From a virus, in IMG/VR virus record IMGVR_UViG_3300025655_000232, positions 1 to 27,332 of that record: a stretch of 27,332 nucleotides of DNA; one strand, given 5' to 3'. The notes under the pieces are model-generated. The model worked only from the letters and a program-made list of their open reading frames with translations, did no database searches and had not been told where the DNA came from. The translations under genes were made by a program, and so were the position numbers. Positions 13,938 to 21,725 of this stretch are shown here, piece after piece (the first letter of the stretch is position 1; each line of letters begins with the position of its first letter).

Positions 13938-16114
13938 TACCTACGTCCATCTGGTTGTGTATCTAATCTAAAAGTTCCTAGTTTCCAACTTTGACTAGTT
14001 GCTGTGTTTTCTATTTTCATAGCTACCGCTCTAGCTCTTGCACGAGTATCTACTTTTTGTGTGGTAGGAGTTATATCAAAAGGTCCAAGTGGAGAACCTG
14101 TTTGACTATCATTAGGATAGTTTTTTAATTGTAATGTAATTCTAGTTGTTCCTGTTTGTGTTATAAAGTCAGGTACAAATCTTCTTATTTTCATTAAGAA
14201 CTCACCATCTCCTTTAAAAGTTGCAACACCTGTTACCTGACCAGTTGCTGCTCTTTGTTGTGTAATATCAAAATCTCCAGAAGATATGTTTGAAGTAATT
14301 GCGGTTATGACTCCATTTTTATTTTGATCAGTTCCTATTTCATGTTCATAGTAAGTTGTTATGCCATCTGTATTTCCAACTACATCAAAAGATGTGTCTG
14401 TATCTGCATCATATAATGTAGCGTGTGGTGAACCAAATACGGCAGAGTCTTTCCACATTGTTCTAGATAGTGTTCCATTTGTCCAAACAGGTCTTTGTGG
14501 TGATGAGTCAAAATAATTATAGGCTACCATTCTATTTACTACAGAAGAAGATGAAGTTGGGTAAAACCATATAACTTCGCCAAACAGATTATTTAATCCT
14601 GCTGATACCATTTGATTACCTGATGTTAAGTTTATGTCATCATAAACAAAATCTTCTACTAAACATGGTAATGATTCTAATTTACCAGCATATCTAAAGA
14701 AACCATTTTCTGACATCCAGTACGCAGCACCATCAACTTCAACACATGCGTTCTGGCCAACAAGTCCACAGTTAGTTCCAACTTGTGCAAAGGCAAAAGT
14801 AAATGGTTGACCAACAAAACGTTGAGTGAACAATGCTGTATCAGTCCAAACATAAAGTGCATCTCTACCTCTAATTGCTCCAATGATCCGTGATCCATCG
14901 GCCAGTCTTTGTGTACCAGCTGTATTGGTTGCTGTAGGTGTGTAAGTGTTTATATCCTCTTGGTCTGAAAACCTGATGAACATATCATCTTGTGTTGATG
15001 TATCACCGATTGTTGTTTCTGTGCCATAAAATACTAAGTGACGATCTGGTGTAGATACAACCATGTGTCGTGATGCTGTTGGTGCACCGGATATAACTGT
15101 AGCTCTTGTAGTCGTTGCACTTGATAAAGATGAATCCCATTCAAAAACACTACCATTGTGAATTAAACAAATTGCTTTGTCACCGAAATTATCTAGTGAC
15201 CACATACCAGGTTCAATAACTAAATCTCCTGACGCAGCTTCACCCCATGCAACATAATCAGTTGAATTTGTAACCGTTGCACCATCGCTGTGAGAGGCTG
15301 CTGTTGTACCAGCGACTCCTCTTGTGCATCCTGTTAATGTATTACTAGTAATACCAGTGTAAGAAATTTCTTCAGAATCTATTATAACAAAGTTTGTTCC
15401 AGTATCAGGAAATTGTGAAGCATCTGTTAAAACAATACTAGTGACTGAATCATTAATTGCACCATTGAGTGTAGTTGTAGTTGCTCCTGCTTCTGGTCCA
15501 CCCCAAGAACCTAATCCATAACCAAATCCTTGTGCTTGAACAGCTGGTCCTACCGTATAATAATGTTGAACTCTAATACCACCAGATGTAGTTGCACCAG
15601 ATCCTGTTTCATTTGAAGGCATTGTAATTGTAAGAGTAGTGGTTGTAGGTACAGATGTTATCATGAATTTTTTATCATCAAAATCAGATGCACTAAAATT
15701 TGAATTGGTTATAGTAGTAAAATTATCTAAAAGAATAATATCATCTTGTTGCATATTGTGAGCACTCGAAAAAGTTATTGTAACTGTTGGTGATCCATTA
15801 GTGGTACTAAAAGCATTTGTAAGCGTAGTGGTTGTATCAATTGGGTGTATGTCATAGAAAACACCACCTGAGTAAGCATATAAAATTCTGTTTGTACCAA
15901 TGATTGCGTATTTTCTGCCTAAGCTATTTACAAAATGATGAAGACCCCTAGTGGCTCCTGTTAAATCATCAGTCCCTAGTTGCTTCCAGCCACCTATTTT
16001 TTCAGGTGTGCCATATCTAAAACGTACATTGTCGCAATCTACCCATTGACTTTCTGCAGTAGTCTCTGAGATTTGTTTATTTATACCTGGCTGAAATCCT
16101 ATTTTTTGTAGCAT
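13937..16114 (-). CDS. Tail hub / DNA stabilisation protein, P22 gp10-like
   Basis: The 725-residue protein starts MLQKIGFQPGINKQISETT and continues VDCDNVRFRYGTPEKIGGWK (residues 25-44). I recognise this opening from tail proteins of many short-tailed phages related in role to P22 gp10 and T7 gp12, which close the portal channel and carry the fibres. Much of the rest looks like a beta-propeller. Two Thr/Ser-rich inserts interrupt it: residues about 98-180 (SSAHNMQQDDIILLDNF) and 210-285 (IDSEEISYTGITSNTLTGCT, then RGVAGTTAASH). Both patterns recur in unrelated phage tail proteins. It is the first gene of the lower late segment, directly divergent from the plus-strand oxygenase, with a TATAAT 12 nt upstream. 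Confidence 0.75.
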   Translation of the reverse strand: MLQKIGFQPGINKQISETTAESQWVDCDNVRFRYGTPEKIGGWKQLGTDDLTGATRGLHHFVNSLGRKYAIIGTNRILYAYSGGVFYDIHPIDTTTTLTNAFSTTNGSPTVTITFSSAHNMQQDDIILLDNFTTITNSNFSASDFDDKKFMITSVPTTTTLTITMPSNETGSGATTSGGIRVQHYYTVGPAVQAQGFGYGLGSWGGPEAGATTTTLNGAINDSVTSIVLTDASQFPDTGTNFVIIDSEEISYTGITSNTLTGCTRGVAGTTAASHSDGATVTNSTDYVAWGEAASGDLVIEPGMWSLDNFGDKAICLIHNGSVFEWDSSLSSATTTRATVISGAPTASRHMVVSTPDRHLVFYGTETTIGDTSTQDDMFIRFSDQEDINTYTPTATNTAGTQRLADGSRIIGAIRGRDALYVWTDTALFTQRFVGQPFTFAFAQVGTNCGLVGQNACVEVDGAAYWMSENGFFRYAGKLESLPCLVEDFVYDDINLTSGNQMVSAGLNNLFGEVIWFYPTSSSSVVNRMVAYNYFDSSPQRPVWTNGTLSRTMWKDSAVFGSPHATLYDADTDTSFDVVGNTDGITTYYEHEIGTDQNKNGVITAITSNISSGDFDITQQRAATGQVTGVATFKGDGEFLMKIRRFVPDFITQTGTTRITLQLKNYPNDSQTGSPLGPFDITPTTQKVDTRARARAVAMKIENTATSQSWKLGTFRLDTQPDGRR

Positions 16115-16125
16115 ATCGGGACTAT

Positions 16126-16131
16126 ATTATA
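16126..16131 (-). promoter_or_regulatory. Candidate -10 element for the tail hub operon
   Basis: The minus strand reads TATAAT here, 11 nt before the hub gene ATG at 16114, within a near-palindrome CTATA-T-TATAG (16122-16132). I find no good -35 at the expected distance. If used, the leader would be only about 5 nt. The symmetry leaves a TATATT/TATTAT element facing the oxygenase gene on the plus strand. Confidence 0.4.
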
Positions 16132-16185
16132 GATTTTTATATGTTTAAAGCATTTTATATGCTATTTTACAAGGAAAAATACAGA

Positions 16186-16704
16186 ATGAATATAAACATA
16201 AACAAGCATTTTGAAAAAAAAATATTAAGAGATTACTTTTTTATTCAAGGGGTAGTCGATATTGACGCAAATTATTTTATTAAAAAAATAGAAGAGGGTA
16301 TTAAAAAAGAAGACAATATGAGTTTTAAAACAAACGTAAAAGATCAAATGACCTCGTATACTTATTTTAATCACGATGAAGAATTTGGTAAAATAATTTC
16401 ACAATTTATAGCTTACGTAGACAAAAACATTTCATTACGACATTACTATTTAACAGATTCTTGGGGTATAAAAGTTTCTCCAAATGGAGAAACTGTAGAA
16501 CACGATCATGCAAGTTCTTTATGGTCTGGAGTTATATATCTACACAACCATGAACAAACTTTACATTTTCCAGAGATTGATCAAACAATTAAACCAGAGA
16601 AAGGATCGTTTGCATTATTCAATGGTTTCTTAAAACATAAAGCAATTAAAAATCATACCAATAAAATTAAATACGGAATTAGTTTTAATTTTATATGTAG
16701 TTAA
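16186..16704 (+). CDS. 2-oxoglutarate/Fe(II) oxygenase-like protein
   Basis: The longest frame starts at 16141, but the ATG at 16186 has AAGGA about 10 nt upstream and gives a normal family start (MNININKHFEK, 172 residues). Numbered from 16141, the iron-binding region is EHDHASSLWSGVIYLH with His121/Asp122/His123, then HFPEIDQTIKPEKGSFALF, distal His166 in FLKHKA, and KIKYGISFNF at the end. This is the pattern of the putative 2OG-Fe(II) oxygenase family of marine phages. The arginine that usually contacts 2-oxoglutarate appears replaced by lysine, so activity is not assured. Substrate unknown. It is the only plus-strand gene here and overlaps the convergent oxygenase gene by 14 nt. Confidence 0.72.
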   Translation: MNININKHFEKKILRDYFFIQGVVDIDANYFIKKIEEGIKKEDNMSFKTNVKDQMTSYTYFNHDEEFGKIISQFIAYVDKNISLRHYYLTDSWGIKVSPNGETVEHDHASSLWSGVIYLHNHEQTLHFPEIDQTIKPEKGSFALFNGFLKHKAIKNHTNKIKYGISFNFICS

Positions 16705-17164
16705 AATTTATATTAAATCTAGCTTTTTCATCCGTACAAGTGGTGCTATTATGTGGAACATTAGCTTTAAAAATAATAGCTTGATTAGCTATTGATGGAA
16801 TAAACTTATCTCCTATTTGTGTTCCACCATCACAATTATTTAAAGATAAAACTAATCCATAATTATCAAAATCAAAATCTTCATGTTTTTTATGATGATG
16901 TAATTGTTCAGTTCTTGGATACAAATTAGCTTTAATTCTTACAAGAGATTTTGGTTTTATCATATCTATTATAGGTATTAACATTTTGTAATATGGACTG
17001 GTTGGTTGATAGTCTTTGTAAAAAGTATGTGTAAAATAAAAATCATTTGTTTGTTCAGGATCTGCAACACCATCATTAAAATAAAAAGGAAAATTAGATC
17101 CTAATATAAGTTTTTGTATTTCTTCAAATTTATCTTTATCGTAGAAGTTTTTTATTACTTTCAT
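16691..17164 (-). CDS. 2-oxoglutarate/Fe(II) oxygenase
   Basis: The 157-residue protein has VRIKANLYPRTEQLHHH followed by His94-x-Asp96, a strand block GLVLSLNNCDGGTQIGDK, distal His138 in VPHNSTTCTDEKARFNI, and Arg149. Together these give the HxD...H...R set of iron and 2-oxoglutarate ligands. The CTDEKxRxNINFNY ending is familiar from oxygenases of marine myo- and podoviruses. Such enzymes hydroxylate protein, nucleic acid or small molecules; the target cannot be told. It is the last gene of the five-gene operon; its ATG overlaps the stop of the small gene upstream (ATGA). Confidence 0.83.
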   Translation of the reverse strand: MKVIKNFYDKDKFEEIQKLILGSNFPFYFNDGVADPEQTNDFYFTHTFYKDYQPTSPYYKMLIPIIDMIKPKSLVRIKANLYPRTEQLHHHKKHEDFDFDNYGLVLSLNNCDGGTQIGDKFIPSIANQAIIFKANVPHNSTTCTDEKARFNINFNYI

Positions 17165-17385
17165 TTTATTTCTATTTTTGTTTTATCTCGATAAGTTACT
17201 TCTTTTTTAGTTTTTTCATTAAAATCTTTTTGCCAGTTTGCAACTATACTTACTAACATATTACCAAAATGTCTTAAAGCAGTATCAGAAAAATAAATTT
17301 TTCCTTTAAATAATATAATAAGTCTTTCTTTCCAACTAAATTGTAAATCACACGATCCATCTTTTTTATATTGTTTAAATTGCAT
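17161..17385 (-). CDS. Small conserved protein linked to oxygenase genes
   Basis: The protein has 74 residues, beginning MQFKQYKKDGSCDLQFSWKE and containing LRHFGNMLVSIVANWQKDF. It is basic, with an amphipathic helix in the centre. I recall similar short proteins beside oxygenase genes in marine phages but know no function. It is joined to both neighbours by stop/start overlaps (TAATG at 17385, ATGA at 17161), so it is made together with the enzymes and may be an accessory factor. Confidence 0.62.
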   Translation of the reverse strand: MQFKQYKKDGSCDLQFSWKERLIILFKGKIYFSDTALRHFGNMLVSIVANWQKDFNEKTKKEVTYRDKTKIEIK

Positions 17386-17936
17386 TATCTAACTCCAGGC
17401 ATACAAAAAAATTGTCTTTTATCCAAAGCTTCATCAGCATAAGATCCATTCTTATCTACATAATGCATAAAAGATTGAGCATGCCAATCTCCTGTAAAAG
17501 GTTTTCTTTCATGCCAAATATCACATCCTAAATATATAACAGCATCTCCTGGTTTCATTTCAATTGGTTTTTCATCCATGTATATTGGCCACGACTCTCC
17601 GCAAGATCCTATCATTACAGTTACACTTATTTCACAAGGGTGTCTGTCTTTGTGTCTTTTTAAACTACCATCTTTAGTATACATTCTCCAAAAAGAATAG
17701 GTGGGTAATAACTCCAACCCTGTTTCTTGCTCTAATAATTTTCTCTTATCTAACATTAAAGCTTCCATAAGAGGATCTGCATAAAAACGAGTATCTCCAA
17801 CATTGCTTTGTACAAAATCAAAACTATCTTTGTTTACAATATGTTTTAATTTACAGTAATGACTCATTAATGATATTTGTTCTTTTGTAAGAAAGTTTTC
17901 TATTTTTTTATATTTAAATTCTTTTATATTGCCCAT
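17385..17936 (-). CDS. 2-oxoglutarate/Fe(II) oxygenase, prolyl hydroxylase-like
   Basis: The 183 residues contain YSFWRMYTKDGSLKRHKD (residues 80-97) with His95-x-Asp97, the strand segment EISVTVMIG, MKPGDAVIYLG, and distal His142 in WHERKPF. HAQSFMHYVD follows. The order matches the double-stranded beta-helix of Fe(II)/2OG enzymes. The arginine or lysine for 2-oxoglutarate is not in the usual place after the distal His; Arg144 or Lys145 might serve. It overlaps the upstream oxygenase by 13 nt and the downstream small gene by 1 nt. The substrate is unknown. Confidence 0.75.
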   Translation of the reverse strand: MGNIKEFKYKKIENFLTKEQISLMSHYCKLKHIVNKDSFDFVQSNVGDTRFYADPLMEALMLDKRKLLEQETGLELLPTYSFWRMYTKDGSLKRHKDRHPCEISVTVMIGSCGESWPIYMDEKPIEMKPGDAVIYLGCDIWHERKPFTGDWHAQSFMHYVDKNGSYADEALDKRQFFCMPGVR

Positions 17937-18499
17937 GATACTACCGAATATCTTATTCCTTTCGTAACAGGTTTTACACTATGTGGATATAAAAAATTAC
18001 TTGGCCAAACTATAATCCTGCCTGCTTTTTTCTCCACTGTCCACTCTCTTGTTGTATCAGGATATCTAAAACAAAGTTCTCCACCTTCATAATCATTATT
18101 TAATAAAAGTATACAACTAAAAGTTCTTGGTTCTTTGTCAAAATGATCAATATGGTATTTATAAAAACCACCTTCTTTATATTTTAAAACATCTATAGTT
18201 TTTATTTTTAAAAATTTTGGATCAGGGTCTTGTACATTAATTTTTTCAAGATATTCTTTAATTGCTGTACTAAAATAATAATGTAAAAGATTGTAACGAT
18301 GACAATGAGTTAAAGAAGAGTGGGGACTTGTTAAAGAATATGCATAAGTATTTCTTATACTTTGATCTATCACAGCTGTTTCCTCACCCCCTACATAAGC
18401 TGGAGTAAAATCTAAAGAATTTGAAAATTTTATAAGACTACTAACTATATTTACTGGAATTAGATCGTCTCTAATATACACATAATTTTTTAAGTCCAT
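17924..18499 (-). CDS. 2-oxoglutarate/Fe(II) oxygenase, P4H-type
   Basis: This is the clearest oxygenase of the cluster (191 residues). DVLKYKEGGFYKYHIDHF gives His116-x-Asp118, FSCILLLNNDYEGGELCF is the next core strand pair, and GRIIVWPSNFLYPHSVKPV carries distal His173. KGIRYSVVSWAI carries Arg183 for 2-oxoglutarate. The pattern is that of prolyl-4-hydroxylase-type enzymes and of phage Pkhd-like proteins. Substrate unknown; phage or host proteins are the usual suggestion. It overlaps the upstream gene by 10 nt and the next oxygenase by 13 nt. Confidence 0.88.
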   Translation of the reverse strand: MDLKNYVYIRDDLIPVNIVSSLIKFSNSLDFTPAYVGGEETAVIDQSIRNTYAYSLTSPHSSLTHCHRYNLLHYYFSTAIKEYLEKINVQDPDPKFLKIKTIDVLKYKEGGFYKYHIDHFDKEPRTFSCILLLNNDYEGGELCFRYPDTTREWTVEKKAGRIIVWPSNFLYPHSVKPVTKGIRYSVVSWAI

Positions 18500-19236
18500 G
18501 ATTTTTTATTCCAGATATTTTTTTTGTAATTATTTAAAATTGTAAAAGGAAAAAACATACTTCTTGTTTTAAATTTATCTACTGATTCTCCTTTTATTTT
18601 CATTTCCCAACTATCTCTTTTAAAAGGAATGATTTGAACATAAGGAGTTCCTTTTGTTATCATTGTATCTAAAACCTCATACTTGTCTCCATTTATAACT
18701 ATAGGAAAATTAACTTCTTGATTGTATGTGTCTGTATCAACAATTCCAGGGATAATAGAAAATCTATCATCACTATTATTTAAAGGTGGCACAAATAAAC
18801 AAGAATATCCTGGAGGTGTTTTTATAACCCAAGGATTTAATATTTTATAAAAAGGTAAGTTTTTGTTTTTTTCAACAGTTGGAGATCCTTCTAATTGAAA
18901 AGAAGAATGAGTATCTGGTTTTTGACCATTTACATTTATTCTTTCAGCTTTCATTAAGTTTGAATCTATAGTTCCTGTTCTCCAATAACCATCTTTTTCA
19001 CCTGTTTCTTCATTAGGTACATTATGTCTTATTTTTATATCTATTGGAACTTTTAATAAATATCCAGTGCTCATAGAATCTAAAAAAGGCATACAGCCTT
19101 TAACAGTTCTTTTATCAACAGAATGTTTTAATTTTTTATACCATTCTGGTATATTTAATTTTATTGGAATAGGTTGATCTTGTTTTGAATCAACATATTT
19201 TTTATTAGCTATAAATTCTATTGTCTTTCTAAACAT
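18490..19236 (-). CDS. Conserved phage protein, DUF6065-like, first gene of oxygenase operon
   Basis: The 248-residue protein contains IPEWYKKLKHS, VKGCMPFLDSMSTGYLLKVP, NPWVIKTPPGYSCLFVPPLN, FSIIPGIVDTDTYNQEVNFP and GTPYVQIIPFKRDSWEMKI. I recognise this block order from cyanophage and marine phage proteins, which I associate from memory with DUF6065; the number is uncertain. It is a beta-rich soluble protein with no HxD iron-binding motif of its own. In other phages it often sits with oxygenase genes, as here. It begins the minus-strand cassette just after an AT-rich hairpin and lacks a clear Shine-Dalgarno sequence. Confidence 0.6.
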   Translation of the reverse strand: MFRKTIEFIANKKYVDSKQDQPIPIKLNIPEWYKKLKHSVDKRTVKGCMPFLDSMSTGYLLKVPIDIKIRHNVPNEETGEKDGYWRTGTIDSNLMKAERINVNGQKPDTHSSFQLEGSPTVEKNKNLPFYKILNPWVIKTPPGYSCLFVPPLNNSDDRFSIIPGIVDTDTYNQEVNFPIVINGDKYEVLDTMITKGTPYVQIIPFKRDSWEMKIKGESVDKFKTRSMFFPFTILNNYKKNIWNKKSWT

Positions 19237-19243
19237 AAATAAA

Positions 19244-19267
19244 TTTATACGTTAAAAAACGTATAAA
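19244..19267 (-). terminator. AT-rich inverted repeat between late operon and oxygenase cassette
   Basis: TTTATACGTT (19244-19253) and AACGTATAAA (19258-19267) form a perfect 10-bp inverted repeat with a 4-nt loop. On the minus strand it lies 6 nt after the stop of the 19273-19779 gene and is followed by TTTATTTATG, which includes the next ATG. It may be a weak intrinsic terminator, or an operator controlling the cassette. Confidence 0.5.
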
Positions 19268-19272
19268 GTAAA

Positions 19273-19779
19273 CTATAAAAGCTGACTACCGTTAACTGCT
19301 GTAATACCTTGATCTTCAGCATATTTTTCTAAAGAAGAATTTAAAGGTGTTCCGTCAGAATACAAACCAGTTGTTTCATCGAATGTTGCATCAGCAGATG
19401 GATCAGTAATTAAACTGTTAACATCTATACTATCTATAAAATTTTTATATGTTGTAACAGAACTAGCTAAAGGTTTTGAAGAATTTATTTTTAACCAGTT
19501 ATCCATTTGATTAACTTTAACGTTAATATCCTGTGTTAAACCCGATCTAAAAGTAAAAGCTATGGATAAATCTGTTGTGTTTACAGTGTCTCCATTTTTA
19601 GAAACTACTTCTTTTTCTTGTAATCTAACAGAATTAAAAAGTTCATCTGATACAGTTACCATGTCATAATTTGAAGGATCGCCATTCCAATTATTATCTA
19701 ATACAGTTTGACTTTCAACAATATTACATAAAGCACCTGTTTGATCGTTTGAATTTTTTGCAAAAATAAATATAGCCAT
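19273..19779 (-). CDS. Hypothetical structural protein of the tail region
   Basis: The 168 residues start MAIFIFAKNSNDQTGALCNI and end AVNGSQLL. The middle (DLSIAFTFRSGLTQDINVKV) looks beta-rich and the rest acidic. I recall similar proteins at the end of tail-fibre clusters of marine phages but not a function. The gene is coupled to the glycine-rich adhesin candidate by a TAATG overlap, so it may be its chaperone or partner in the same fibre. No catalytic motif, signal peptide or membrane segment is visible. Confidence 0.5.
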   Translation of the reverse strand: MAIFIFAKNSNDQTGALCNIVESQTVLDNNWNGDPSNYDMVTVSDELFNSVRLQEKEVVSKNGDTVNTTDLSIAFTFRSGLTQDINVKVNQMDNWLKINSSKPLASSVTTYKNFIDSIDVNSLITDPSADATFDETTGLYSDGTPLNSSLEKYAEDQGITAVNGSQLL

Positions 19780-20450
19780 TATTCCCCTACATTCTCATAA
19801 ATGAATAAAGCACCGCCACCACCAGCTTGTCCGCTTCCACCTGGATTACCTTGAGCTCCACCATTTCCGCCACCACCATATGGCACTCCACCTGAGTGAA
19901 CTTTTTTAGCCTCATTTACTGCAGAAGCAAATAATGAACTTGGTGCTGTTCCACCTGATCCTGGAGTGTTAACGTTTCCACCTTGTCTTGGGCCACCCGT
20001 TCCACCGCCACCACCATTAGCAGTTCCCACATTTGTTAGTGTAGTTGCTTGACCTGTTTGACCAGCATTTCCATTTGTAATAGGACCAGCAGAAGTTCCA
20101 CCACTTCCTCCTGTTCCAATAGTATAATTATGTGATTCACCTCCAGAGATAGGAAAACCAAAAACTCCAAAACCACCTTCTCCACCAATTCCGCCGTCTC
20201 CACCTTCATTTCCTGGATAATTTCCGCCGCCACCGCCGCCGCCACCGCCAGCGTAGACATAAGCTAATCCAAAATTAGCATTATTACTTGCAGTGTAAGT
20301 ACCGTTAGTTCCATCTGTTACCATTAATGCTGGAACTTGGTTTGCACCTCCAGCAGAACCTGTTGCTGCTGCAACAACTCTTCCTGAAGAATCAATAGTT
20401 ACGGTAGATGTTGTGAAAGTTCCTTTAGCTGATTTTATAATTCTTGGCAT
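19779..20450 (-). CDS. Glycine-rich tail adhesin candidate
   Basis: The 223 residues have a beta-rich N-terminal third (residues 1-65), then long glycine tracts separated by short variable pieces: a run of nine glycines near residue 69, GGDGGIGGEGGFG, GTGGSGG, NGGGGGTGG, YGGGGNGGAQGNPGG and GGGGALFIY. Such spacing is typical of polyglycine-II sandwich domains, as in the T-even type gp38 adhesins that bind outer membrane proteins at fibre tips. It lies among tail-fibre genes, and its own start has GGGAGG about 12 nt upstream. Receptor-binding is inferred. Glycine tracts also tend to recombine, which would let host range change. Confidence 0.65.
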   Translation of the reverse strand: MPRIIKSAKGTFTTSTVTIDSSGRVVAAATGSAGGANQVPALMVTDGTNGTYTASNNANFGLAYVYAGGGGGGGGGNYPGNEGGDGGIGGEGGFGVFGFPISGGESHNYTIGTGGSGGTSAGPITNGNAGQTGQATTLTNVGTANGGGGGTGGPRQGGNVNTPGSGGTAPSSLFASAVNEAKKVHSGGVPYGGGGNGGAQGNPGGSGQAGGGGALFIYENVGE

Positions 20451-20471
20451 TGTTTTCTTTCCTCCCTAAAA

Positions 20472-20831
20472 TTAATCAACCATTTCTACATAAGAAACAT
20501 GAAAAGCTAAATCGTTTGCAGCTCCGGCTGTAACAGCAATTAAATCTGTTTCATCTAAATATATAGGTCTAGCAATTAAATCTAATGTTGAATCTGCAGG
20601 TACAGATATTGTACTTGCAATTTTATAATAAGTTGAACCATTGTCATTACTAATTTCTACTGTTGCGTCAACAGCGTTAGTTCCATCAATGTTTGCTAAT
20701 AATATTGTATCAATTCTTACTGCAGTTTCTGCAGGAACATCTATCATTGTAGTTCTGTTTGTATCAGATAAACTACCCATAGCATTTTTAGGTGTGATCG
20801 TTGCTATATTTACTAAATTTGGTGTTGCCAT
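20472..20831 (-). CDS. Small beta-rich virion protein
   Basis: The protein (119 residues) begins MATPNLVNIATITPKNAMG and continues with alternating strands (VRIDTILLANIDGTNAVDAT, then VEISNDNGSTYYKIASTISV). It is Thr/Ala/Asp-rich, with no cysteine or membrane segment. I recognise the general type as a small structural protein, usually near tail fibre genes of marine phages. It sits 22 nt upstream of the glycine-rich gene and 21 nt downstream of the tail fibre gene. A tail or decoration role is plausible but unproved. Confidence 0.55.
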   Translation of the reverse strand: MATPNLVNIATITPKNAMGSLSDTNRTTMIDVPAETAVRIDTILLANIDGTNAVDATVEISNDNGSTYYKIASTISVPADSTLDLIARPIYLDETDLIAVTAGAANDLAFHVSYVEMVD

Positions 20832-20852
20832 TTTTTATAATCTCCTTCTATA

Positions 20853-21713
20853 TTAATACCCGAAAACCATGGAGAAGACAAGACCTTTTCCATCAGTAGT
20901 TACAGTTTGTGTTGAACTTGATGTTGCATTAGTTACTTTTGCTCTACCTGTTCCATTTGGTGCTACGGTAATATTTCCATTAGCAGCATCTGTAATAGTA
21001 ACAGTTCCAGAGTTTGTTCCGCTATTTGTGCTTAAAACTAGATCTGCAGCGCCTCCAGTAGTAACAGTTAGTGCTCCTGCACCATTTGACGTAAGAGTAG
21101 CGGCTGCACCACTATCTCCAACTTTTACTGTATCTGCTGAAAGAACAACATCACCAGTTCCATTTGGAACAATATCAATATCTGCATTTGAAGTAGAAAC
21201 AATATCATTTCCATTAACATCTAAATTGCCACCTAATTGTGGTGTAGTATCATCGACAACAGCAGAAATACCTGTTCCAATAGCTAGTGTATCTATATCA
21301 GGGTTTGTACCATCGTTTGCTGTTGCAAAAACAATTTTATCACCTTTATCTCCAGCTGCAAATGTAAAAGAATCTCCTGAACCAGAAGCATATTTAAATT
21401 GAACTGTGTGAGATCCTGAAGTTGAATTTCTTAAAATATAAAAGTTTTGGACATCAATCGGTATAGTTACAATTTGATTTCCAGATATTGTACCTGTAAA
21501 TTCGATCATTCTATGTGAAAGTTCTGCACCTGTTGCTCCATCAGAAACAGATAAAGCTGTAGTTTGTGCACCACCTGCAATACTTTTTGAAATGTATCCA
21601 CCAGAAATTTGTTCTATAATTTGTAAATTTGTATTAGTTTTTGTTCCCCAAGTTCCTGCGTTTTCACCAGTTGCTTGTAGTTCTACCCCTAAAGGTGTAT
21701 ATGTTGATGCCAT
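20853..21713 (-). CDS. Tail fibre protein
   Basis: The 286 residues start with STYTPLGVELQATGENAGTW and then GTKTNTNLQIIEQISGGYI, an N-terminal block I recognise from many marine phage tail fibres; it probably joins the fibre to the tail. The rest consists of short beta repeats with GG, NG and DG turns (LGGNLDVNGNDIVST, ADIDIVPNGTGDVVLSADTV, GNITVAPNGTGRAKVT), as expected for a beta-helical fibre shaft. There is no intramolecular chaperone at the C-terminus, which ends FSMVFGY. AGGAGAT lies upstream of the ATG. Confidence 0.72.
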   Translation of the reverse strand: MASTYTPLGVELQATGENAGTWGTKTNTNLQIIEQISGGYISKSIAGGAQTTALSVSDGATGAELSHRMIEFTGTISGNQIVTIPIDVQNFYILRNSTSGSHTVQFKYASGSGDSFTFAAGDKGDKIVFATANDGTNPDIDTLAIGTGISAVVDDTTPQLGGNLDVNGNDIVSTSNADIDIVPNGTGDVVLSADTVKVGDSGAAATLTSNGAGALTVTTGGAADLVLSTNSGTNSGTVTITDAANGNITVAPNGTGRAKVTNATSSSTQTVTTDGKGLVFSMVFGY

Positions 21714-21725
21714 AAATTTTATCTC

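Noticed and set aside
16141-16185. N-terminal 15-residue extension of the plus-strand oxygenase
   Set aside because: No Shine-Dalgarno sequence before 16141, while AAGGA precedes 16186; the extension is hydrophobic/basic and outside the family pattern. A leaderless start at 16141 cannot be fully excluded.
20869-21402. Long plus-strand ORF (177 codons) opposite the tail fibre gene
   Set aside because: It is antisense to a clear fibre gene with a recognised N-terminus and is Pro/Val/Ser-rich as expected for the reverse of Thr/Gly repeats; no ribosome site was seen.
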